A DNA stretch of 64,000 nucleotides from Mansonella perstans (Eukaryota > Nematoda > Chromadorea > Rhabditida > Onchocercidae). How positions within the stretch are numbered: the first letter of the stretch is position 1; every line of letters starts with the position of its first letter. The translations under genes and the position numbers were made by a program. The notes beneath the pieces were generated by a model. The model ran no database searches. It saw nothing but the letters and a program-made list of their open reading frames with translations, and was not told the origin of the DNA. This document shows positions 50,001 through 60,414 of the stretch, one piece after another. The DNA lies in the NCBI GenBank assembly GCA_037074765.1, contig JBAMDO010000225.1, forward strand, positions 23,838-87,837, in the 5' to 3' direction.

Positions 50001-51359
50001 TCTCTAATCACTGTGCACAGCACATTTCGTACAATTTAAATCAGAAATTATTCAGTTATTGTGCTGAGCCGTGTTGCTCGCAGCCTGTTCTTTGCGTCGA
50101 TGCACCAAAGACTTTGAGTATGTCACGTTTATTATCATTGAAATTGAAAATAACGAACTGAAAAAAATATGAAAAATAGAGTAGTCCGTGAAATTATAGT
50201 GTTTCCTCATTTGAACTTAATAATATAATTTCTAGAATTGTGCGTTCATCATTATGAGCTAAGGAAGAAGAAAAAGGCAGACGAAGGATTAACACGGGAA
50301 AATGTTCATCAGTCCTGGAAACAACAAACGCCTATATGTTACGTGCAGCAGCAGCTCATACAGCAGCAGTATGAGGACGATATTCATATGAATATTCAAC
50401 ATTCGCATTATCAGTCGCAGGATATTGGACCAGACCGATTGAATTCTGCTGGTGTGAGTGATTTTTGCGAACTTGAAAGTAAGTTTTTTTTGTAGAGTGA
50501 AATTTAGTTCGTGAAATTTCAGTGTCTTATTGCAGTATCAAACTTGTTTGAAAGTTTTAAAGTGAAAAACTTAAATTGAAAGATTCAGATCTGATATTAA
50601 TCTGTCAAAAAACTCCATTAGTTTTTGTTTCATTCCAGTGTTATCTTGCTTGTAAATCTTTTCTTAAATGCTTTTTTTTTGCAGTGGGGTCGGCTTCAAG
50701 TGGAAATGAATCAGATGTATATTTGGCTTCGTTTGCTAAAGATCTAGAATTTAATTTTGATGGTAGAGAGATAAATGATATGCTGGCAAATTTCAATGTT
50801 GCTAATGGGGAGAGTACTGATATTTTGCACGACCAACCATTTTCAGGTAATTTGTTTTTTTTGTGAACTTACTGTTTACTGGTGAGCCAGAACTGAGAGC
50901 GTCAAATGAAATGAGTCAAATGAAAAAAATGAGCTTGTTCAATTTGAAATAGATCACATTTGCGGAGGTGTATGATTCGATATTATTGCCGAAAAATACA
51001 ATTTTTAAAAAATTATCTTGGATGGATTTCAATAGTATTTACGTTTCGTATAACTACTGAAGTTCAAATGAAAGAATTTTTAGTGCATAATTCAGGAAAA
51101 AGATTATGATTTGTAGAATCCTGTAATTTCAGATGGTGTGAAAGATGAATTTTTGCAACTTCCAACAGAATTTAACGAAATTGCTGGTGGCCATAATTGG
51201 CTTGACGTAGAGCAATTTCTTATCTCTGAAGGTGTCGATTTATCCTCTTCATCACAGTCGAGCAGTATATCCGTAGTTTCTGTGCCGCAGCCACCAAATC
51301 TAATTAACGACAGAGCAACATTCTGCGAATTCTCATCATCGTATCAATCACGAAGCTAA
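43257..51359 (+). CDS. ino80d: INO80D-like subunit of the INO80 chromatin-remodelling complex
   Basis: Sixteen exons: 43257-43554, 44294-44616, 45345-45531, 45812-46027, 46118-46219, 46422-46682, 46988-47343, 47739-47960, 48252-48488, 48809-48944, 49109-49244, 49461-49610, 49936-50117, 50236-50478, 50685-50846 and 51133-51359. They join in phase to give 1145 residues. INO80D is a metazoan-specific nuclear subunit of INO80. Two C3Hc3H zinc-binding modules are visible. The first (Cys331, 346, 357, His360, Cys372, 384, 397, His400) contains [17 protein letters not shown]. The second (Cys876, 890, 901, His904, Cys917, 922, 938, His941) contains [18 protein letters not shown]. Between them lies [20 protein letters not shown], matching the TDLFP region of INO80D. 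Basic KKKKAD follows the second module, and the C-terminus is acidic. KANSL2 shares the zinc modules but not this linker or length. The N-terminus has a 38-residue polyglutamine run. Start ATG 43257 follows an acceptor at 43214. Confidence 0.8.
43362..43475 (+). repeat. Polyglutamine-coding CAA/CAG tract (38 codons)
   Basis: Uninterrupted in-frame CAA/CAG codons for residues 36-73 of the INO80D-like protein, flanked by further Gln-rich sequence. CAA codons predominate, with scattered CAG. The opposite-strand Val/Ala frame is a shadow. Confidence 0.95.
44005..44106. repeat. (CA)n followed by (TA)n microsatellite
   Basis: CACA runs with occasional TACA and CGCA, then ATATATATATATATAC. In intron 1 of the INO80D-like gene. 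Confidence 0.95.
47621..47676. repeat. Two direct copies of a 21-base unit with AGAGTACTCT palindrome
   Basis: AAATAGAGTACTCTGTTTTG occurs at 47621-47640 and 47656-47675, each followed by A, spaced by 35 bases. Each copy contains the perfect palindrome AGAGTACTCT. It lies in the intron between exons 7 and 8 of the INO80D-like gene. Confidence 0.9.
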
Positions 51360-52163
51360 CCTCATTCGTCAGCAGGAAAGTATTTCTTTAACTCATTTCT
51401 TAGCCAAACTCACTTTTTTGTATAATCTCACTTGAAATGTGATTTTTTAGTAAATTACTTCAGTCTGTGTTTCTCATTCTCTTGTTCCAGGAAGTAATTA
51501 CTGTTCTGAATAGATATTAGACATAGCATTTCAAAGTGGAGCGCAGGTGTCTAAACTTAGCTATCCAGGAGTTTTAGTAATATATCTTTATTGTTCTTGC
51601 AAAAACCTTTTTTCCAACAACTCAGGTTTTTTCTTGAAAACTTCGAAGTTTTTCAAAACATAGGTTTTTGAAATGCTCACTATTCCGTACGAAATTTATG
51701 TCTAATTTTTATCTTCCTCTTTCTTTGCAATTTCGGGTATTTAAATTTCTGTAACTATTTTTTTTTAAATTTGAATAGGAACATCTCCTGGTATGCTATT
51801 TATATATAGAAATGCTTAGCGCCCAAAATGATCTCATTTAACTCGCGTGGGCTTATCATTGCGGAATCATTTTTTAAGCCATATTTTCAATTTTGAAAAA
51901 ATTGCATTTATACGATAAGGTAGAGTTCAGTCTATTATTTTTGGCTAACATTGTATGTGATAGCTACATTTTGTTACGTTTGATGCTGATCCTGACTTCT
52001 CATAGTAGAAGATAGAGATAGAAAGAGAACAGTGCACGTAAATTACCGAAAAGCCTGACATATTGGTTAGTCAGTAATATGTTTTACGGAAGTAAAAAAC
52101 AATTTTCCCGGTTTTCCTGTACACTTGTATCTTCTGTTTTTCTACTTAAAATTAGGTATTACA

Positions 52164-52504
52164 ATGAACCTGCTTACGGAGGTAACCTTATCTGTGATGT
52201 GGGTACTGGGTACTGTTTGTGCCACCACAAATCCACTCGTTCCAGGTGTTAAAATATTCTTTGCTCCATGTTTAGTAAATTAGCTGGTTGTACCGTACCA
52301 AAGTACAATTTATTCATCGTGATTAATTTCTTTGAGTTATATTAGTTTAGATTGAGCGCCTAAAATGGAGTTGTAAAGTATTTCATCATGGATTTAGATT
52401 GTAAATTATGGTGATGGGTATCGCATTCCGATGTAATATGAATATTTTTGGTCTTAGGTAAATCGCTATTTATTCTTATGGGTGACAGTAGTCCAATCAA
52501 TTAA
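52164..52504 (+). CDS. Candidate 42-residue secreted peptide, two exons
   Basis: A TTAAAATTAG acceptor (ending 52155) is followed by ATG at 52164. The frame runs 27 codons plus one base to a CCAG|GTGTTA donor at 52245. A TGGTCTTAG acceptor then leads in phase to 52458-52504, ending in TAA. The peptide begins MNLLTEVTLSVMWVLGTVCA, which reads as a signal peptide with a small-residue cleavage site. A mature part of about 20 residues (TTNPLVPGKSLFILMGD...) would remain. The region is less AT-rich than its flanks. I recognise no family. It could be a chance ORF in the long 3' UTR of the INO80D-like gene; a trans-splice use of the first acceptor is inferred. Confidence 0.28.
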
Positions 52505-52558
52505 TGGTATTGATAATTCTATTTTCTGATATAATGGTATTGATAATTCTATTTTCTG
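52503..52558. repeat. 30-bp tandem duplication
   Basis: AATGGTATTGATAATTCTAT at 52503 recurs at 52533, with the following TTTCTG also repeated. Confidence 0.9.
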
Positions 52559-52926
52559 TCATATAAGTAGAATATTATTAGCAGATCCATTTAGATTTCA
52601 AATTTTTAACAAGTGCAATACGAATATTAATTTTGAAGGTACATGAGAATATGATATGTTAATGTAACTGTGCAGCAGCTGTCTGATCTCTTTAAAAAAA
52701 ATAAAAGATATGTAGCTAGGAAGACATTCAGCTTTTGCTTTTATTTCCATGAGCATTGAAGATCATTATTGTTCTAGTTTTCATCCTTTAGATAGAAATG
52801 GCAGCCTACAAATGAATTGATTTCTTTCTCTGATGCCTTCATTTATTAAATTTTCATAATTTCTCTGAATGATGAGCTTTTTTCCAGATATATTCTTTTT
52901 TTTCGTTCTTCCGGTTAAAGACTATT

Positions 52927-52955
52927 CAATGATATATATATATATATATATAAAT
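52927..52955. repeat. TA dinucleotide repeat
   Basis: (AT)n run. A second one, with TATATT hexamers, lies at 53217-53262. Confidence 0.9.
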
Positions 52956-54217
52956 ACTTACATATATAAACAAATTTCATCTGTTTTTTATACACTTTCT
53001 CTCATCTCATTTTGTGTACACTGTACGTAATTCATCATATATTGTCGTAGATTTGAATTGGGCGACTTTCAACAATCATTTTATTTATTAGATGGCTTAA
53101 CGCAGAAAAAAAAAAAAAAAGAAATATATATGGTAATAAAGCGAGCCAAGTTTTGATTGATTGTTTATAATACTCTGCCTTTCTCACTTTTTTTTGTTTC
53201 ACATGATTTATAAGTCTATATATATATATTTTTATATTTATATTTATATTTATATTTATATTATTTACAAATATGTTTCCTAACAATTGTATTTAAATGG
53301 AGTAGAGTGTGGTGATACGGTTTTGGATGGTTATTCTTCTTGTCTTATTTCATGTTTTAAAGATTGTTTTGCTTTCAGTATTTTTATTTTTTTCATATTT
53401 TAATGTTGTAGATTTCAATTATTGTACAATTTTACAGCTAAATTAATTATGAATGAATGAAAGTTCGAAATTTTTAAATAGTATCATTTTTAATTGACTT
53501 ACAGACAAAAAGTTTCACATAAAAATTTTTCATTAATGATATGATAATATTGATTGATGGTAGAAAATGAAATATTATTTTTCCAAAAGGCATAAAGTTC
53601 ATTTGTGAAGGTAAAAATTATATAGCATTTTGGGCTACACAGTTGTTTGTTGCACACATAGCTCAATTGTTGAAGGATTTTTATAAACCAGTTCGATGGA
53701 TTATGAAATATCCAGGACGTCAGTATTAGTTTGGGATTACGATATTCCGTAGTAGAGGATAATTATGTCAATGTTTAAATGATAGTATGAGTATTTGTTA
53801 TGGTATCAATTAATGATACTGTCTAAATCCTTGTTTTGGATTGCTGAACTCAATCAAAAGAATCGATAATCCCAATGCGATGATCAATAGTTAACTCAAG
53901 AATTACCGGTATTTCATCTTAGTTTATACCAGTTGTTCCTGTATGATGGATAGCTTGTAGTGTTCATTCGATGGAAAATACTCCGAAATATCATTTTATG
54001 TTTTTAATTGATCCTTATTTAAAAATAACTCATTAACTGTTATCGAAATGGATAAAATGCAGAATTGAAAAATAATTTCAAACAATTGTATGCAGATCAC
54101 CATGCATGTGGATTGTTCTGATTGGCTATATATATAAAGAAATCTTACTGTAAATTTGTTTTTAAAATTAAGAAAGCTCTAACTGTTGAACGGTCGGTTT
54201 GAATCATCCATCAGTCA

Positions 54218-56975
54218 ATGAATCGACAACTTTTTTTATGGGTTCTATCATTTTTGTTGTGGTATATTTTATTTTCGGCGTCATTTTGCGCGCATATTTT
54301 CCCTTATGGTAAAATAGCACTTATTGTTCATTTGATAATTTTTCAAATGATTTGGATGTTAGCTGTTTGTTCGCTATTTTCAACAGTACTTACAACACCA
54401 GCGGAAATTCCCAAGCGTTTTATACCACCAGAGGATATCTTTGAAAAACATAATCTTGTGATAGAAATTGCCAAATGGGTATGTATTATATATTTGTCAA
54501 ATTTTAGTACTTCATTGACAATTAAGAAAAAAAAGTGGGGAAAAGATTTTCTACAGATAGTTTAGCAATCATAGCTTTTGCTTGTTATTTTGAAATATTT
54601 AGGACTCACAAATTTAAACGCTTCATTGCGATATCATAAGTAATTAATCATTCATTTATTTCAAGTAATTGCTTTAAGATTTTCTAGTAAAAATATCAAT
54701 CCTTTTCATTCTGTTTTCATTCAGTTGCAAGGCTTGGCTCGTAAATTTTGGAATTTCATTCGGCAATTCTTGACATTTGTTTCTTTTTCAGGCTAATGAA
54801 GAGAAATTACCAGTGCATCATGTTACGATATTAACGGAAAGTGGAAATATTAAATGTCCACCATTTTGCTTATATTGTAAGGTGGTCAAACCGAATAGAA
54901 CACATCATTGTAGCAGGTAAAAGTTTGAAATAGTTTGTTAATGAGTGATTTTGCTAATGTAATTGGATATAATTAAATTATTGTGGAGTATTTTATGAAA
55001 ATTACAATATCCAATATTCAATTGTCAATTTACAGTATTTGTCAATGATATATCATCATTGCATTGAGAAGTTAGTCAGTTCAGATAAGAAGCATTACAA
55101 TAAATTACTTATCTGAGGAATGGTCATCATATTATCCCCTCTACTATTGGAGTAATATGATAATCTTTCCTCAGGTATACTTGGTCTTGATTGAAATTTC
55201 AGTTTCATTTAAAAATTCATCTATCATAAATACTATCAAAGATTTAATCCTAATTAAAGTTAACATCTATGATAATTTAATGATAGAGCAGGACTAAGTA
55301 ATGATATATCACTGATAAAACATTATTTAACATATTTACTCTCTGTCAGATAATAAAAACATTCTATTAATAATGACGTATTAACAGAATGCTTATTATC
55401 TGATTAGGAATTTTACTCGTCTAATTAACTAACATTTTTAGTTTTAATTTACCATTTATGCATATTGCTTACAAATGATAAATTCTGAAATAAATAAAAT
55501 AAAGATGTAATCGTTGTATAATGCGTATGGATCATCACTGTCCCATTATTGGTTGTTGTATTCATATGCACAATCATAAATTCTTTCTGCTCTTCCTTTT
55601 CTGGTCTACAGTACTTTGTTTCTATGTTATTTGTACCGTTCTACCAGCATTATATCGACGAGCATCAATTGTTCTTTGGAGTTTTTCGGGTAAATAATGC
55701 AATAATTTTATTTGGTTACTATATGAGATAAAAATTTGATTATTTCTATAATCAAGAAGCTTTACTACGATTTCTTGTTCAGCATTGAAGTATATATTTT
55801 AAGTTAAGAATTTAAAATGCAAAATTTTCGTTCTCCTCTTTTCTAATTTTTATAATTTGTGAAAAATTTATTAATGTTTTGTTTTGTTTTTCTTTTTTTT
55901 TTGTAATTAATATTAAGAAAGTCAACTATTAAATATTTAAATTAATGTTTATTAATATTTTACCGTCCGAATGAAAATTTTGGTGGATTTTTATTTTGTT
56001 AGAAATAATCACTCATAAAAGAAAAAAGTTTCAGAAATGTTCAATATACTGATGCCATCTCATATACGACAAGATCCGCCAGCTGTTGATGGATTGATTG
56101 CAACTTGTTTGGTTGCTTCCGGTGTATTGAATGCTTTGGTAATTACTGGATATTTTAAAATTGATTTTTAAATGTTTTCATTTTTTAATTGATATTCCTA
56201 ACAAAAAATCAATTTCTTTTCTTTTACTATTATATTACATTTATCACGTATAATTATCAGTTTAACTATTATTTCATTTTTATATTCAAGTATTTAAAAA
56301 AAAGTATTTTAATTAGCTTAATTATTACAAATAAAATAGCATTCTAAAAAATTATTCAAATATAAAAAGTAAAAATAATTTTAATTACTAAATAAATGAA
56401 ACAATATTTAAATTGATAAACATATACGTGATAAGTGCAAAACAACTATTATTTAAAAGATTGTTTTTTCTTTCTGAAATATACGAGAAAAATTAACTTT
56501 ACTGTTATATAATAATTAAAGTTAATTTTACTTCAAGAACACAAATTAAAATTAAAAACGAGAATATAAATTAAAATTAATTTCGCTTCAGAAAAAAAAA
56601 AAACATTTCTTTTTTTGCTTTTGCACCATATCTTACATTCTTTCGATTTTGATAACTACTTTAACTTAATATAATTAAAATAATTATAACTTGAAATATT
56701 TCAAAATATTTGTTTAGATATGTGGCATTTCGCTTAGTATATTTTTGGGGCAATTAATTTACTCACTGTTACATAATGAGACGACACTGGAAAGTGAATC
56801 ATGTCAATTTTGTCGCAACAAAAGCAATGATCAACGTTCTGTTGACAGTATTTCCTATGATTTGGGTTCTTTTTGGCATAATTTTTGCTCAATTTTTGGT
56901 TACAATCCATTACTATGGCTTTTGCCAATACATACAACTTATGGCAATGGATACTTTCATGAAGCAACCAATTGA
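54218..56975 (+). CDS. DHHC-type protein S-palmitoyltransferase (ZDHHC2/15/20-like)
   Basis: Five exons, 54218-54478, 54792-54916, 55505-55689, 56035-56138 and 56718-56975, give 310 residues. DHHC enzymes attach palmitate to cysteines of membrane proteins from palmitoyl-CoA, through a cysteine intermediate. The layout is typical. Two N-terminal membrane helices (about 5-27 and 34-56) come first. The cysteine-rich domain (109-157) shows CLYC, HHCSRC and RMDHHC, with catalytic Cys141 at residues 138-141 (DHHC), then NHKFF. Two more helices follow (about 156-180 and 205-240). A TTLE motif at 247-250 is the family TTxE, and the C-terminal [15 protein letters not shown] block matches the C-terminal conserved region. 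The order and the NETTLES and WLLPI words are closest to ZDHHC2/15/20. An unusual feature is [10 protein letters not shown] where nearly all members have DHHCPWxxNC. The acceptor of exon 3 (AATAAAATAAAG) is purine-rich and atypical, but the phase and protein demand it. Confidence 0.88.
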
Positions 56976-57426
56976 AAAATCAAAAGAAAGGAAACAGATG
57001 TTTATTTGTAATATAAAAATTTTGAGTAAATTTTATTAAATTTAACTTCATGACCATTACATGCAAAGTATGTGATACGTAAATAAGAGTAAATACTGTA
57101 CATTGGTTATTAGGAGAAACTTGAAAATATGAGATGTAATTTTGATCAAGAAAATTGAAGTAAAATGATAAAAGTTGAACCAATTTCAGTGATATAGTAA
57201 TCTGAGAAGACTACGGTAAAACTATAAAGTTATATAAATATTATAAAATAAAATTGGAAAAACATTGAATATATTTCAGGAATGATGTGAAATAATTTAA
57301 AAATGTGTTTTTCTTTTTTTTGCATTGATACTCGTTGATTTAATTGATTCATGTTTGCAATTATCTTAACTGCAAGGAAGTTAACCGTAGTAACTTAGGT
57401 AGTTTATTGCTAGCTTTTATAATTTT

Positions 57427-57481
57427 TTTTTATAATTTGGTTGATTAAATTTCCCTTTTATAATTTGGTTGATTAAATTTC
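57427..57481. repeat. 29-bp tandem duplication
   Basis: TTTTATAATTTGGTTGATTA at 57427 recurs at 57456, with AATTTC following both copies. Confidence 0.9.
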
Positions 57482-58629
57482 GAATTGATTTTTGCATCAC
57501 CATAAAATTGTCGCTATACAAATCAATGTCATCTTTTATTACTGTTTCATTTCATTTAATCAATAATAATATTAATTAATTTTTCAAGTACAATAAATAT
57601 TCTTGCTATTATAATTTTATCGGCAAATTTTAGCATAAAATTTTTGATCAAAAAAAAAGTTTTCACTTTGATAATAGCAAAAGTTTCTTGATAATTTATT
57701 CCGTATCATCAGTAGACGTCTATTTTAAAGACAAATCCAATTATGCTTTGAACGAAATTGTTATCATTAAAGTTAGTGACAAAACAATATCCATCAAAAG
57801 ATGCCTAAATATTTAAATATTTTGCAGAATGTTTGCAAATAATAATTTTAGCAAACAAAATAATTATATGATGAGTACTAAATTATCATCTAAGCATGAA
57901 ATATTCTAGTTTAAAATTTAAAAAAATGTCAATTTAATTCCATCTATCTGATTTTTCTGCTTTTCTCAATTGGGTTAAAAAAGTATGGAAAGAAAAATTA
58001 AATTAGCGAAACAAATTTCCTTTTTTCAAAAATTTTAATCGTTTCTAAATGAAAATTTAATTGGCTATTGATTAATTTGAACTTTTATTGTCTAAAAAAA
58101 AAAAGTAACAAGACTTTAACAGCAGTTTATTATTGAAATTTTGGTCAAAAAATTTGAAAATTTGTTCTGAAAAAGAAAATGAACTTTACATTGATTTCTT
58201 CAATTTTAACGATTGTAAGTTTAGAAATGAAAATTTACGAATAATTTGACATTAAAATAGTGGTAATGGAAAAGTTTTAATTAAAATATTATCAGTACAT
58301 TGATTCTATCTTGTATAATGGTTTGATGTGAAATGATGAAGAAAATTATGCTTGGTATTAATTGATATTTTTAGGTATATTGCTGGTAACGGTATAATAT
58401 AGGAGTAATATTTTCCGGCATACAATTAGTAGACCTGATAGATACCGATGGAAAAGCGAAACGGAAAGATTGAAAATCCAAAGTAATGCATAGAGATAAA
58501 AATTAATTAATATGATGATAATATAGTGTGACAATTAGAAAGACATTTGTGAACATTGTTACCAATTGTTCTGTCATTAAGATCATTCATAATCATTCCT
58601 TATGCATGTAAAAGGGTATGTGTAAAGCA

Positions 58630-58679
58630 ATAACACATACACACATACAGGTATACACACACATACACACACACATACA

Positions 58680-58732
<53 letters not shown>

Positions 58733-58783
58733 ATACACACACATACACATACACACGCACACACACACACACATACACAGATT
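58630..58783. repeat. (CA)n microsatellite with TACA interruptions
   Basis: About 150 bases of ACAC with ATAC variants. The Thr/His and Val/Cys frames on the two strands are repeat artefacts. Confidence 0.97.
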
Positions 58784-60414
58784 CAGTAATTAAATTAGTG
58801 AGAAAAACCGGTTTTAAAATTGAAAAATACCATTTAAAATTTCATTATTCACTGGTTCATTCTTTGCTCATTCAACAATTCACGAAATCAATGAGCGATT
58901 TTATATTTAATTTAAATCATCAAATGATAGGGGTTTTTTCTTTTTTTTTCTACAAATATTTGAAATTAATTTTAACTTTAAATTATAATCTTTAATTGTT
59001 ATTAATATGCAATTTATTTGTGTTATCATTTATAGCCGTTCAATATCAAATTCGATATGATTTTATTTGAAAAAAAAGTTTATTATTTTATATTATTTTG
59101 TTATTTTCAAACTGACATCTTTACTTTGAATGTTACTTCCTACTTATCACTAATTACCTGTTATCTATTTGTTTAATTGCTTAATTGAATAAATTAAAAT
59201 TATAAATTTATTGTAAATTTTTTTTATTCTTAGCCACCTAATTGATATATGAAATTATTAATCTTATGTTTAGTAGCTTATGCATTATTTTTTTTTCAAA
59301 TATTGTTTTTCTTTATTTCCAAATTAATCAATTAATTATTTAATTAAGCAAATTACACGAATAAAATCACCAGTTTTTTTTACTTTCAGGTAGCTGATTG
59401 TTATTTGAAATATACACAAACTTTATGTGCAGCTGTGCAAATATATATATATATATATTTTTTGTTGCTAGATCGATTGGAATTTAAAGATATTTTTTGG
59501 AATTATTTTTGCCGACAGATAAAGAGATTTCAATTATTGGAGTTAATTGCATCAAAGATCAAGTTAATTACACGAAGTCTGATATTTACTGATAAGAAGA
59601 GGAACATTCTTTTCTCGCTTTATCTCTCTCTTCCGCTCTCTATCTTTTATTCCCTTTTCCCTCTCTTTTCTTCTATTAAGAAAAGAAAAAACTAAAAATT
59701 TGTTTCTAAAAGAATTTCTTTTTAAAAGACAGATTGCAAAAAAGAGTTTTTTCCCTGAAAATTATTTTTTTACATTTTAAAATTTATACATTTTCCGAGA
59801 AAACTTCTCAGGAAAAAAAATGTTGGAAGGATAATTTTTTTCCTCGAAACTGAAAAAAGTTTGTTTTTCTAAAAAATTTTTTTGTCAATTTATTTTGAAG
59901 CAAAATTTCAATTAAATTTGTCATATTTGAAGGAAGAAACAAATTATTGACTAGTTCACTTTTATTGTTTCATAGCTCATTGATTACTTTTAGCTGCAAG
60001 CCTGAATGATATGTTAAAATACAAGTTGCAAGTTAAAATACATCATTGATCGTAATAAGCTTTGAGTTCAAATTTGTTTAACAAAAACTTAAATTAATTT
60101 TAAAATTTATTGCGAAATCATTTGCAAACTGAAAAACTATCATCATTTTCATAAGTAACTAATAAAAAAATATGAACACATTAATAATATATTTGTATGC
60201 CAAAGCACAAATTTAAATTGTAATTCAAAAAAAAAGAAAAAACAATTAATATATTTCGTATTTTATATTTTTATATCTTTGCAAACTTTAAATACATTGT
60301 GCTGGAAAAATAAAAATATTTGGCGCAATGAACCCTATATGTAAGACTTATGGAGTTAATTTTCATTTCAATTATTTCATTTCCGATATCAGGTTGTAAC
60401 TTATTTGAATCAAA

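Larger units (their letters stand above)
51360..54217. other. 3' UTR and intergenic region with small-scale repeats
   Basis: Follows the INO80D-like stop. Apart from the candidate peptide gene at 52164-52504 it holds a 30-bp tandem repeat (52503-52558), TA repeats (52927-52955, 53217-53262) and an A tract near 53106. The right end, before 54218, should contain the DHHC promoter; a CATCAG acceptor-like site lies at 54207-54212, five bases before its ATG. Confidence 0.5.
56976..60414. other. Intergenic region between convergent DHHC and MOLO-1-like genes
   Basis: AATAAA-like signals occur near 57245. A 29-bp tandem repeat is at 57427-57481 and a CA microsatellite at 58630-58783. A good TACTTTCAG acceptor at 59382-59390 opens a frame (VADCYLKYTQTLCAAV...) that runs into a TA repeat. 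It might be a cryptic or alternative exon, but no partner could be shown. Nothing else seen. Confidence 0.45.

Noticed and set aside
43257..51359. Assignment to KANSL2 (NSL2)
   Set aside because: KANSL2 shares the C3Hc3H modules, but the TDLFP-acidic linker, the YN-x-Q-x-LFS word in the second module, the acidic C-terminus and the length all fit INO80D better.
58583..58995. Three ORFs over the CA repeat
   Set aside because: Thr-His and Val-Cys dipeptide translations of a microsatellite.
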